Both the position numbers and the translations under genes were made by a program. From NCBI GenBank assembly GCA_013339765.2, contig CM023456.1, positions 84,925,636 through 84,989,635 on the forward strand: DNA of 64,000 nucleotides. The letters are read 5' to 3'. The stretch comes from Haemaphysalis longicornis. Lineage: Eukaryota > Arthropoda > Arachnida > Ixodida > Ixodidae. Under the pieces are notes generated by a model. The model made no database searches. It saw nothing but the letters and a program-made list of their open reading frames with translations, and was not told the DNA's origin. Of the stretch, positions 54,799 to 64,000 are shown one piece after another (positions within the stretch are counted from its first letter, which is position 1; each line of letters begins with the position of its first letter).

Positions 54799-56889
54799 TT
54801 GGCAATGAACATTACAAGAAGCTATATTAAGGATTCATGTTTATATCTGCAATTTTTATCTACCTCCTCGCAGGGGTCTCGTCAGGGTTCCCGTGAGGAA
54901 GCGCCGGCCCCACGACGGTTCAGGTGCGCCGCCTGGGTCATCCTTGCGGCAACCAGCGTCATTGTCCTCGCTGTAGTGCTCTTCGCGTTTTATATCATGG
55001 AAATATCAGGCGCCCACCGTCCCAACCAAATGACAGACACCTCGTGCAGCAATGACGATGACTGCGCTGAGTACGAACAACTACTACAGAAAACCCTGAA
55101 CCTCAGCGCAAATCCATGCCACGACTTCAAGGCGTTCGTCACTTCGAGCTGGCTTCCTCCCGCAGGACAAACGGACAACCAAGCGTGGAAAGTGGACTGG
55201 GACCCCGCGTACCAGTTTATAAAGACTTTCTCGAAAGAAATCAGGGATTCCGGTTCGTCGACCCCCGCCTATCCTCTGATGCGCGTGGCCCAGTCCTATT
55301 TCACCAACTGCAAGGACGACACGACGCCGAACGGCCACGACACGCGCATGTTGTTCAAGCAGCTATTGCGCAACCTCAGCATTCCGTGGCCCGAACGGCC
55401 CCCGATTGGAGTCGACCCTCTGGACGCCTTCTTGAACCTGTGCATAAAGTTTCAAGTTGCTCTCTGGTTCGACGTTAAGATGATCGCAGGCAACAGCGTC
55501 AGAGGTCGTAAGGCAGTTTCCATCAGACCCAGTGCACAAGCCAAATTTTTGACGAATAAATACAAAGATATGAGGAGTGACGCGAAGGTGCAACAACACC
55601 TTAACGGTTTATTGGCTTACTTTTCCTATGAAGGTGACGGCCATAAATCAGAAGAAAGAGTGGACACCTACAAAGTGTTCAACATCACCAAGTACTTCGC
55701 ATCGAGGCTGGCCGCTGTCACCGAGGAGAAAGCCTCCGTAGTGGTGAGGTTGGAAGATTTCAGTCGGCAGATGGACGTCTCCCCAGGCCGCATAATAGGC
55801 CTCCTGAATAAGTACTTTCATCCAAAAGATCCCTTTGTTGGGGAAGACTTTGCAGTTATAAGAGGAAAAGGAATGGTTGTAGCTGTGGGGAACCTACTCC
55901 ACGATCACGACCCGACCCTTGTCTTAAGCCATCTGGGCTGGTGGATGATAGAGGTGTACGCACCGATACTAGACAGAGAGCTTTTTGTGCAGAAGTACGG
56001 CAACAGAAACCTAGGGAACAAGATAGGACCTTTATTCTGCACAACGCAAGTTGAAAGCGCATTTAAGATCATGCTACTGGCCAACCACGTACGTTTAAAC
56101 TTCCCGCCGTCGATCCAGGCAGATGTCGACCAGCTCCTGAATAACGTTCGGAAAGCCGCAACTGCCCTGTATTACGAGTCAGATCTGCCAGTCAGTAAGA
56201 AATTACAGATTACAGAAAACATTCGTGGATTGAAAATAAACCTATGGCCCGACCAAAGGTACCAGTCGGAAGAAGAGATCCGCCGCATCTATGCCCACGT
56301 CAACGGTCATCAGGTCACAACTCTGGGCTTCTGGATCACCACACGCATCGCAACCGCCGAGCATATCGGCACCGACGCTTACTTCGAGGAGAAGAGGCTA
56401 CCCCGCTCATTCGCTGACGCTCCCTTCTCCTACGACGACGTCCTCAACACCGTCACAATGTCCATGCTAGCCGCCCATGCTCCCTTCTATTACCGCGATC
56501 ACAACCTCCCAGGGGCAAAGTACGGAGGTCTCGGAGTGGAGTTTGCGAAAGAACTGATCTTGGCTGTGTGCAGCGAGCCCGTGTTTATCGACTCTCAGGC
56601 CGACTTTCATCGTGTCTTTGGAACCACGGCGAATGAATCGAGTCCGGAGATTGTCAGCGATGCGCATGCCAGTATTTCGGCCTGGAAGGTGGCTTTTCGA
56701 GCTTTCAAAGGCCAAAAGGCCTCCTCGATGAAAGTGAGAGGCTTCACCAGCGACGCCTTGTTCTTCATTAGCGCCTGCCACACGCAGAGCAGGCTATCCC
56801 CCGGCTTCGACTGCAACAAGGAACTGCAAGGGGAGGCCGCTTTTGTAGGCGCTTTTAAGTGCGTTAAAGGTTCGCCCATGAATCCGTAA
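54799..56889 (+). CDS. Neprilysin-like M13 peptidase homologue, predicted inactive (pseudopeptidase)
   Basis: 696 codons. A single hydrophobic helix at about residues 43-67 after a basic stretch predicts a type II membrane protein with an outward C-terminal domain. NPCHDF (105-110) followed by SSW matches the NPCxDFyxyxCGxW start of M13 domains, and Cys83, Cys89 and Cys107 fit the N-terminal disulphide pattern. The catalytic side is altered. The HExxH zinc motif aligns with KELIL (584-588) after YGGLGVEFA. The ExxxD third-ligand motif aligns with DAHAS (621-625) before WKVAFRAF. The NAYY substrate strand is not recognisable, and the substrate-anchoring Arg near the C-terminus appears to be Asp. 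The protein ends at FKCVKGSPMNP, losing the terminal CxVW. Potential N-glycosylation sites are at 101, 192, 295 and 612. Active M13 enzymes cleave peptides outside cells; this copy probably cannot. A good acceptor ending at 54873 (CTACCTCCTCGCAG) is in phase 0 with Gly26, so residues 1-25 may be intron and the true first exon lies upstream. Confidence 0.9.
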   Translation: MAMNITRSYIKDSCLYLQFLSTSSQGSRQGSREEAPAPRRFRCAAWVILAATSVIVLAVVLFAFYIMEISGAHRPNQMTDTSCSNDDDCAEYEQLLQKTLNLSANPCHDFKAFVTSSWLPPAGQTDNQAWKVDWDPAYQFIKTFSKEIRDSGSSTPAYPLMRVAQSYFTNCKDDTTPNGHDTRMLFKQLLRNLSIPWPERPPIGVDPLDAFLNLCIKFQVALWFDVKMIAGNSVRGRKAVSIRPSAQAKFLTNKYKDMRSDAKVQQHLNGLLAYFSYEGDGHKSEERVDTYKVFNITKYFASRLAAVTEEKASVVVRLEDFSRQMDVSPGRIIGLLNKYFHPKDPFVGEDFAVIRGKGMVVAVGNLLHDHDPTLVLSHLGWWMIEVYAPILDRELFVQKYGNRNLGNKIGPLFCTTQVESAFKIMLLANHVRLNFPPSIQADVDQLLNNVRKAATALYYESDLPVSKKLQITENIRGLKINLWPDQRYQSEEEIRRIYAHVNGHQVTTLGFWITTRIATAEHIGTDAYFEEKRLPRSFADAPFSYDDVLNTVTMSMLAAHAPFYYRDHNLPGAKYGGLGVEFAKELILAVCSEPVFIDSQADFHRVFGTTANESSPEIVSDAHASISAWKVAFRAFKGQKASSMKVRGFTSDALFFISACHTQSRLSPGFDCNKELQGEAAFVGAFKCVKGSPMNP

Positions 56890-58155
56890 TGCTGCGTGAA
56901 TGGGGCGCACGCAGCCACATCGTGTTGGGTGACAGGAAATACAGATAATTATTGAAAGCGTGTATTTTGCTTGAGTGTAAGCTGCATGGTCACGTGCTGT
57001 TTGTTGTTGGTGGCGTAGTTGTACACTTTTGAGTTGTGTGTGATTATTGAGCTTGCATGCTTCTGCATGTACGAGTTGTAAAGTCTACGCTGGTGTTCAT
57101 GCGGCCTTCCCGTGACCTGCTTTCTACTTTCGGAGGGGGGAGGGGTGTTTCTTTCCCATCTAGGACAACCGGGATTGGCTGGGTACCTCCGAATAATCAA
57201 CTTTCCTAATCATTACTCTACGCTTTGTATTGGGGAGTCACTTGACATTGGTCCCTCATTTTTGTGTCCAAGACTTTCATACTCGTAAAGCCTACGAAGT
57301 TTTTGGATGGGCTGTTCGTTTTCAAGGTTTCCATTCTTTAGCTGACAATCAGAACGACAAGCGCTGAATAAAATTCAACCCTCATACACTTAATAACCGA
57401 GCGCTGAAACAAACTATTTCATTTGAAAGGAGAAAGCAGCCTAAGTTGAGAAAGTATAATCGGAATATCCCCCAGAACGGTCCTTTGATCTTTGATTTTC
57501 TTTCTTCTCTTTGCTAATGAAGCAGACGCCAAACATGCATGCTTGGTCCGGTTCCCTGCTAGCGCGGATTCGCAGAAAGCTGAGCTGGTTTCACGGTCGC
57601 TGTGCAGGGCTGAACCTAGCTTAATAGAAAGTTTTCACCATGATATGCGGATAACGCTTGGTGTTAAGGAGAGGCGACCCATCGGAGAAAACAGGCGCGG
57701 ACAGAGTAAGCAATGGCTGCGGGAATAAGGTATCAGAATGACCATGCATTTTGACCCCCACCGGAAGGAATTCGTTCATGTTTATCGCAGATAGCGGCAC
57801 CATAGTTAAAGCAGGGGTAAGAAATTAGCCTAAAATAAAAACAACACACTCAGACTCTCATGCCACCTTAATAAGTAGACGTTGATTTAAAAAGGTGTGT
57901 ATTTGCACTAACAAAAGGTCACCCAATTTGCAAAGATCCATTTTTACCTTCCCTCGCTTTCTCAAACCATGCGGGGATTAGCTTACTCGTGTCGCCGTCT
58001 GTAGCGCCGTATTCCAACCCCCCCCCCCCCCTCCCTCCTTAGCTACACACTGTATGATAGGTTTCAGGAAAAGCCTAGCTGCACAAACAGGCGCATGTGC
58101 CTTCTTCTGCTAAACAGCTTTTTGTTGGCATTTTTTCAGAGCGCGTGCGATGATA
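56890..58155. other. M13 3' flank, no further gene recognised
   Basis: Contains the candidate AATAAA at 57367 and a C14 run near 58018-58031. Short frames only. Confidence 0.4.
57367..57372 (+). terminator. Candidate polyadenylation signal of the M13 gene
   Basis: This is an AATAAA noted 478 bp beyond the M13 stop codon, giving a 3' UTR of ordinary length. Position is the only evidence. Confidence 0.3.
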
Positions 58156-58159
58156 GGCA

Positions 58160-58710
58160 CGGCAAAGAAGGAGAAAACGACTCGAACCATCGCAACCGTT
58201 GTCCCAACTTTTCTCATTGCGGTAGGCTCACCCTTTCGAGTCTTCGAGCTGCTTGCGGTAAAAGTGATAATACATGATCATTTTTTCTTGTATTGCGGCG
58301 ACTTTTCTTTCATTAGGAAACGTTGCCTCACCGCACCAATTCACCCCTTTCGCCTTACTCCTTCGATGCCCGCCCTTAATTCTTTCGCGGCCACATCCCT
58401 GGGGTTCTGTCACAAAGGATTGGTTGCGGCCATTCACGCGTACATTTCGGAGACTAAACGCCTGTCCTGTTAACCGGCTCAAAACATGGTATTTCGTGTA
58501 TTCTCTGAACGATAACATCAATCTATATTTTTTTTAATTCTTTTATATAACTCCGTGTTTCCGCCTTTCAGATCACAGACTGGCTTTGTAGTGGTATTAG
58601 GTGGGCGTTTTAGCTCTAAAGAGCTACCCCTCTTGTTGACCAATCCTACACGTGCGTATGTGCAATCAATGAATGAGCAACAACAGCAGCAACACCACCA
58701 CCAACAACAA
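58160..58710 (+). mobile_element. LINE 3' end, family A copy 2 (5'-truncated)
   Basis: Frame FFLYCGDFSFIRKRCLTAP, PSMPALNSFAATSLGFCHKG and AAIHAYISETKRLSC followed by stop at 58471 aligns with copy 1 (SFIAESGRLPC). The 3' UTR is about 190 bp and contains GACCAATCCTACACGTGCGT ATGTGC, corresponding to the shared motif, then a CAACAACAGCAGCAACA tail. Confidence 0.65.
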
Positions 58711-59650
58711 TAACCACCATTGCCAGTGGATACAAAGTTACTCCCGCACCCCTCATGGCCCTCACAAAGACCACTTAAAAATGTAATTCACACACGACTA
58801 CCCGTTCTTAAAGCCATCTTTTCTTTAATGGCGGTGTACATCATCCGTTCTTCACCACGCGCTATTAGTTTCGCCCAAATCAAGGGGATCGCTCTTCTCC
58901 GTACTACAGCCATCATTGTACATGCCGGACTTGGAAGATAGGCGGCAATCAGGTAGACCGAATCCGTCCTAGGTCATAGACTAAAGCTTACTGTGAAATA
59001 TAGGTGCAGTAAGCCTTAAACTTGACCAACGCTGTCTGCAAATTATTGCCTTTTGCGTCACTGGATTTTAATGAGAACAGCACGGATGCCTAGTTGGGCC
59101 GCTCATCCGCGGTGTGCCGCACGGAGGCGGGCGTCCCTCCTCACGTTACCGCTTGACTTTGAGATGCAGCCTTTTCTGTGATGCAGCTTGACAGACAGAC
59201 ACTGGATAGCATGTACGCGTAGGAGCCCCACCTTACAAATGCTGAACAAACCCTGTAAATTGTTTATAATATTTTCGCGAATTGCTGCGGCCAAACGGAG
59301 CACTGCTCGAGACGGGAGCACACGCTAAAGATAGCACACGAGAAGGCTAGAAGAAGGTAACGGCAAAGTGCCCGTTTTGCCGTTTTCGGTTGGCGCGGTA
59401 GGCAGTGTGATATAGGAGGTGTTGATTTGAGATACAGGAGTGCCGCTAATTCGTGCTATCCCGAAGAAGCTGTGAAGGAAGCTGTACACGACGGAGGGCC
59501 TAGCATATGGAAAGGATATAATCACTCCATGCAGCAATGTAGGGCCTGTAAAAGGTCTTTGTCGAAGTTCTCAACCTATTAGTGGATGATACATTCGTGC
59601 AGGGTCGTACCATGGCTGCCTATGCAATATGCAGGGTATTTATTGGGTAT
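58711..59650. other. No gene recognised
   Basis: Short frames only; no repeats identified. Confidence 0.4.
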
Positions 59651-59892
59651 TGTTTGATTGATTGTAGGGTTTAACGCACCGATGCAATGCAGGCGGTGAG
59701 GCGTGCCTTAATAGAGGGCTCCGGATTAATTTTGACCCCCTGGGAATTCCTAAAGTGCGCCGAAATCCCGTACACATGGCCGTTTTTGCCTTTCGCCTCC
59801 ATCAGAAAAGCGGCCGCCGCGGCCGGGAATCAAACCCGCAAGCTCGTGCTCAGCAGCACAGCGCCTTCGCCAGTGAGCAACCACGGCCGGTA
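59651..59892 (-). mobile_element. tRNA-derived SINE, full-length copy
   Basis: Minus orientation: head with GGTTGCTCACTGGCGAAGGC and B box GGTTTGATTCCCGGCCGCGG, body with GCGCACTTTAGGAATTCCCA and GAGCCCTCTATTAAGGCACG, tail CAATCAATCAAAC. Same family as 4208-4452, about as complete. Confidence 0.8.
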
Positions 59893-60004
59893 TATGTATT
59901 AAATATAAGAACACGTATAACTAGATCTACACCCAAAATCGTTCCCTTATGTGTAGGTAATGGAATACTCGTTGTTGGCATGCAATATAGGTACCTTCAA
60001 TGAG

Positions 60005-60560
60005 AGAGAGATAGAAACAACATTTATTTGTCCAACATGGTTTTGAAGCAAAGGAGACGGAGCCTCTTCACCCCCCTCAGACGGCGGCCAGAAGTCCTTG
60101 GGCTCCGGCGGCGTCTTCGGCCATTTGGACAGCCCGGATCTGTACGTCCGGTTCGGAGCTGCGCAGAACGGTCTCCCACTGCTCCTCGGTCTTAATTAAT
60201 AAGGAATCACCTAATGAATTCTTCGTATACAAGGCACATTCCTAAATAGTATGGCGTGGGTATTCCTTGCCCGTACATAGTTTACATTCGCTCGTGTAGA
60301 GCCCCGGGTAACAATGACTGTACATGACCGGATTGGGGAACGTATTTGTCTGTAACATTCTGTCGTTTGGTGAGAGTACTGTGAGCGGGGGGATACTTAA
60401 CCCGTTCCAATCTGCAATGATTGATTGTGTCTCTGTACGAGACCATGCGGTCCCTCCCCATCCCAGCACGCGAGAAGTGTTCAGATGTTTCCTCGACCTG
60501 ATCGGCTCGATCAGCCAAACCTCGAGCCGTGTCGTGAGCGTTCTCGTGAGTTGTCACTGA
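60005..60560 (-). mobile_element. I-type LINE ORF2 C-terminus and 3' end
   Basis: Minus strand: HENAHDTARGLADRA (end of RNase H), DTINHCRLERVKYPPAHSTL, TFPNPVMYSHCYPGLYTSEC followed by KLC (zinc-binding), and after about 40 bp of extra sequence TEEQWETVLRSSEPDVQIRA, VQMAEDAAGAQGLLAAV and stop. A 3' UTR with CAAATAAATGTTGTTTC ends near 60005 in TCTCTCTCTCA. Typical of I-type tick LINEs. Confidence 0.8.
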
Positions 60561-61489
60561 GTAAAAAGTGAAGCCAGGAGAAAGAAATCTGGCCTAAAGT
60601 TAGAATGGGATTGAATGTATATGGAAAGTTCTCTGTATACATAGTGTGAACACTACCCTCTGTGACAAAAAGAGACGTAAACAACGAATGTGTACTGGCG
60701 GTGATGCGATGAGACAGAAAATTCAGTAAAAATCATCGTAGCTGAAATTAGGAGGGACAAGTGGGGATGTATGGCCGAGAATTGACAGTGGGTTAACAGC
60801 AAGTTCAACCGACTTACTGTAGATAGTGGGGAATAGAAGTAAGCGAACAGCGATGACTGGGAGGGTAATTATAGGATAACACTTTCTGCTCAGGAATGTA
60901 CTCGGTCATCACAGTGCAATGGCAGTTCTCGGGAAGAGGTCCTCGTTTTGTATTGGACCTAAATTGGGCGATTATTATTGAAGCGAAGCTTTCGTGGTGT
61001 CACTGGTAGCGGTGTTGTTACCAAAACCGCACATTTAGAAAGGCAACTTCCCACATTGGCAGGGCGCAAGATGATGATGAGGCTGGTGACGCAAAGGAGA
61101 GCGCTTCCCGTGGTCGGAATTTATCAGAATCATACGACAAAACATTACAGCGTGGTCAATCCAGCTAACCGACGCTCCCTGGCGCACAGTTGCTGGTTGT
61201 CGTTTGAGCTTTAATGTGATGGCGTCAGTTCCTCATACGGCTCGCGGGAGGGGATTGAGGACACGCTAGAATCCGGCAAGGTAGACCTAGCAGCACTCCG
61301 CCGTTAAAACAGTGAAGAAGCAATGTGCAACGCGCAACTAGGTGTGCTTTGTAACGGAATAATCTCTATCTTGCACTATTTCGTATCGTGCTGGAAGTTC
61401 TTTTAAATTTGCGGCTGAGGTGCTTGTAAAACCATATTGTCAATTGCTAATTTCATTAGGGCGAAAGCCTTAACTGCACAGTTCTGAGA
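60561..61489. other. No gene recognised
   Basis: Short frames only. Confidence 0.4.
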
Positions 61490-61636
61490 AAAAGGGCCGT
61501 TGTTGTTCGCGTCAAGGAAATTTCGCGTGTTAGATCCAGCAAAGTAAATACACAAAGAACTTGCGTAACCCAAATGTGTTTGAGCCCTGGTGTGCACACT
61601 GGCAGCCCAGGGCTCTACCAACTGCGCCATCATTCT
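61490..61636 (-). mobile_element. tRNA-like SINE or tRNA pseudogene
   Basis: The minus strand reads GATGGCGCAGTTGGTAGAGC, a near-ideal pol III A box/D-arm, then CCCTGGGCTGCCAGTGTGCA and GGGCTCAAACACATTTGGG in place of a B box/T-arm. The anticodon arm is not that of a functional tRNA. It is probably a second tRNA-derived SINE type. Confidence 0.55.
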
Positions 61637-61639
61637 TTC

Positions 61640-62230
61640 GATGTAAAAAACGTATATACAAGAACTATATAAAAACCTTGCGGGTAATATACAGGGTGAA
61701 ACGAGTAATCCGGATTTCGGCGAACACTACATTGACAACAATTTCCGCTAGTCAGTTGGCAGTGATACATACCGGTGTAAAACAGGGTACGTATTAGCCT
61801 CAAATAATTTTGGTCAGAGTAGCCTTCTAGCGTAATTATTATTTGACTAAAGTGCATCATGGACAATACCATCGGCTTTGTGTTTCCGTCTAACATGCAT
61901 GTAATATATAAACTAGGCAGAGCCATCAGAAAAAAAACAGGTCAAAAGGAAATATCATTTCAGAGAGCTACAACGCATCGCACACTGTTGGGCGCTAATT
62001 GAAACTATTTTTGGAGTGTCGGATGAAACACAACTCAGAAGAGTATAGCATCTTTGCAGTCAAAGAAACAATGCTCTAATACATCTGGAGAGACAGAGAG
62101 AGGGAGAACGATCGTTAAGGAACTCTGGCGATGTTAGCCGGGCTTAAATGCCTAACTGGCTACCCCAGATGGTTACGCGATAAAGATGATGGGGAGGACG
62201 TTGACGAAGTTGATGCGAAGAGTAGCGTTA
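61640..62230. other. No gene recognised
   Basis: Short frames only. Confidence 0.4.
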
Positions 62231-62234
62231 AGGT

Positions 62235-63530
62235 ATTTACAGCAAGTGGTCCAGTTCTGTGTGTTGCAGGTACACGACCACAGCTTTTGTAGCCCGTAAA
62301 CCACGTTTGGGACATGCCCACGGACGTACAACATCCTTGAGTTCAATGTTCACCGAAGGCGGCAGTCTCAAATACACTGCAAAGCACACCTTTTGTGCAC
62401 AAAATCGAGCATATTCACAGAGAAGGAGCTGGAAGTTTTCGCGCACATATCAGTGTGGGCAGACTGGTGATGTAGGTCGTTTCAACGTAAAGGGGACGTT
62501 GCGCGTGTATCGAATTTCAACCGCATGCGACGTCGAATGCTTCTACCCGCTTGGAAAATACCAGGTGGCATTTTGAATTTGCAGTAAGGGATGAATAGCA
62601 GATATCGCCGCTTAAATACGTGATATGTTAACGCAGATTGCTCGCTGCATGTTCCATGCCACACAAGACACAAGGACAGGGGTGTCTTGCCTGGAGGATG
62701 GTATGGATACTTCCGATGCAAGCGAAATCGAAGCGGCAATATCCGCCTTCATATTGCTAGTTATCCTACAATGGTCAGGAATCCACTGTATTGTTGTTTG
62801 GTTGCGCGCTGGTAGGGCTCGGAGATTAGGGCGCGTATGTGAAAAACAAGCTGGTCATTTGGAAATGACGCTAGACATTGAAGTGCAGCCCTGTAGTCTG
62901 TGAAGATAGCTCGCTCTCGTGCGGGCTGTTGAGGATGTGAGCGAAAGCCACCCGCATAGCTGCAAGTTCTGTAGCCGTATTTGACATTTTGTGACTGAAC
63001 ATAGCACTGGTGGTGGGGCGTGATGACGGTATCGACATCAGTGTACAGACGAGTGCAGTTTGTATTTTCGACAAATATAGTCCAGAGCGAAAACCTGCAG
63101 AGCGGGAGCCGGAGCGTGCCCCTTTTCTCGGGGTCCAGGTCACAGTTGTCGTGATTGGTACGGGCAGGATCATCCAGGGCGGGTGCTCAGGAGGAGAAGG
63201 CTGTTGATAGACCTTCCGCAAAAATTGGCGCACTTTTTTTACCCAGTTTGTCGCTAAAGGATGACCCCGCTGCCTTACCACAATCCGTAGACGCACACGG
63301 AGCAATTCCTGCGTGCTTAGAGCAAGTGGCGAGAGCCGCCTGCATTCTGCCAGCGTTTTGATGGTAGAGGTTGTCTTTGGAACACCAATACAAACCCGCA
63401 GGATGTGTCCTTGCATGCTCTCTAGCGCTTTTACATCATCACAAAGTACGGTGCAAGCGCGGAACAAAAGCTGTCGCTGTTATTGGTCCTTTGTTTGGGG
63501 CGCACACTTAGGGATTGGCTAGGAATGGCG
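62235..63530 (-). pseudogene. LINE ORF2 fragment: RT C-terminus, RNase H and tail
   Basis: Minus strand: LLFRACTVLCDDVKALESMQ and HILRVCIGVPKTTSTIKTLA (post-RT thumb/connection with the GVPKTxS motif), a degraded stretch, TATELAAMRVAFAHILNS-like and IFTDYRAALQC RNase H strands, then TIQWIPDHCRITSNMKADIA (final RNase H segment, WIPxHCxIxxNxxAD). A distal region follows to about 62235. Several frames are used, so it is inactive. The 5' part of RT should lie beyond 63530 but is not recognisable. Confidence 0.75.
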
Positions 63531-64000
63531 ACCTTCTAGGGCCAATGTGCCCGCTTGACAAAATTAATCACAAAAGTTTGAATTTGAGACGTAAAATTTG
63601 CGGAATAATGCGTGCATCGGGGCTACTTAACGTGATGACACGTGAGTAGAACAGATGCACACCAGTCGTGTAGAACCCTGGATCTAATCAAGCTTCGGCG
63701 TGAGCCAGCCTGTTTGCTGACGTAATTCTCTCCATAAAACGAGGAAACAAAAGAAAAGTAACAGACGCGAACACGGTGCTGCAGAAATAAAGGTGGACGA
63801 AGTAGTTCGCATCTACCGACAAAGAAACCAAAGCGAAGAAAACGATACCAATCCAGTCTTGCAGCAAAGAAGTTGTTAACAAATACGGACGGACCTTCAA
63901 TACACGTAAGCAGGCTTAGGTGCATCGAAGAATTTTTTTATGAACGTTTATTTCCACCATCTGGGGCTAACGTGCTCGTGTTTTGCCAGGGCGATCTCCG
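63531..64000. other. No gene recognised
   Basis: A 100-codon minus frame (63925-63623) has no recognised motif. The window ends here. Confidence 0.35.

Noticed and set aside
61490..61636. Functional tRNA gene
   Set aside because: The A box is good, but the anticodon arm and T-arm do not fold as a tRNA; better explained as a tRNA-derived element.
62871..63467. 198-codon minus frame as a host gene
   Set aside because: GVPKTTS and downstream RNase H motifs identify a LINE ORF2 remnant.
1..64000. Bacterial or viral gene cluster, rRNA, CRISPR-Cas or biosynthetic operon
   Set aside because: No long adjacent ORFs, ribosome binding sites or hallmark genes; the exon-intron structure and retroelements are eukaryotic.

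Overview
This window looks like nuclear DNA from an arthropod, most probably a hard tick. Coding sequence is sparse, exons are short with GT-AG borders, introns run to several kb, and there is a dense, decayed load of retroelements (I-type and CR1-like LINEs, Penelope-like elements, Ty3/gypsy elements, tRNA-derived SINEs, a hAT transposon, a MITE). I see no bacterial operons, CRISPR arrays, rRNA genes or intact tRNA genes. The tick assignment is inference from the style of the repeats and from two gene families known to be expanded in ticks; no search was run.

Two host genes can be supported. (1) On the minus strand, eight short exons between 28547 and 7101 assemble into an ionotropic receptor (IR; iGluR-like chemoreceptor). 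They encode the end of the S1 ligand-binding lobe, M1, the pore segment, M3, the S2 lobe and M4, and finish at a stop codon about 100 bp before an AATAAA. Splice phases agree at every junction except around exon 24192-24030, which carries a one-base insertion, an in-frame TGA and a donor that is one base out of phase. The gene is therefore either a recent pseudogene or contains sequence errors. Its 5' exons were not found. (2) On the plus strand, 54799-56889 is a neprilysin-like M13 metallopeptidase homologue: a type II membrane protein in one long exon, with the zinc-binding and catalytic motifs replaced and the conserved C-terminal tail missing. It looks like a pseudopeptidase. A strong splice acceptor at 54873 suggests the annotated ATG lies in an intron.

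The rest is mobile DNA, most of it broken. 3.5-6.9 kb holds tandem and SINE repeats. The introns of the IR gene (7.4-28.4 kb) contain five SINE copies, an LTR/gag fragment of a Ty3/gypsy element (18.4-19.8 kb), a tandem array that appears to derive from LINE 3' tails (22.6-23.1 kb) and LINE fragments. At 31.1-32.2 kb a 5'-truncated Penelope-like element is flanked by inverted terminal repeats. From 32.9 to 37.2 kb an RNase H-bearing LINE is split inside its RNase H domain by a 2.2-kb hAT transposon that still has its 8-bp target duplication. From 39.7 to 46.8 kb (minus strand) lies a Ty3/gypsy relic whose integrase precedes the reverse transcriptase, interrupted by a CR1-like LINE and other DNA. 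At 48.2-49.5 kb a 451-bp MITE abuts a second Penelope-like fragment, which contains a near-perfect 27-bp-arm hairpin. LINE 3' ends occur at 50.0-50.5, 58.2-58.7, 60.0-60.6 and 62.2-63.5 kb.

The genes do not form a pathway. The window is best read as an IR locus and an M13 locus embedded in nested transposon debris.
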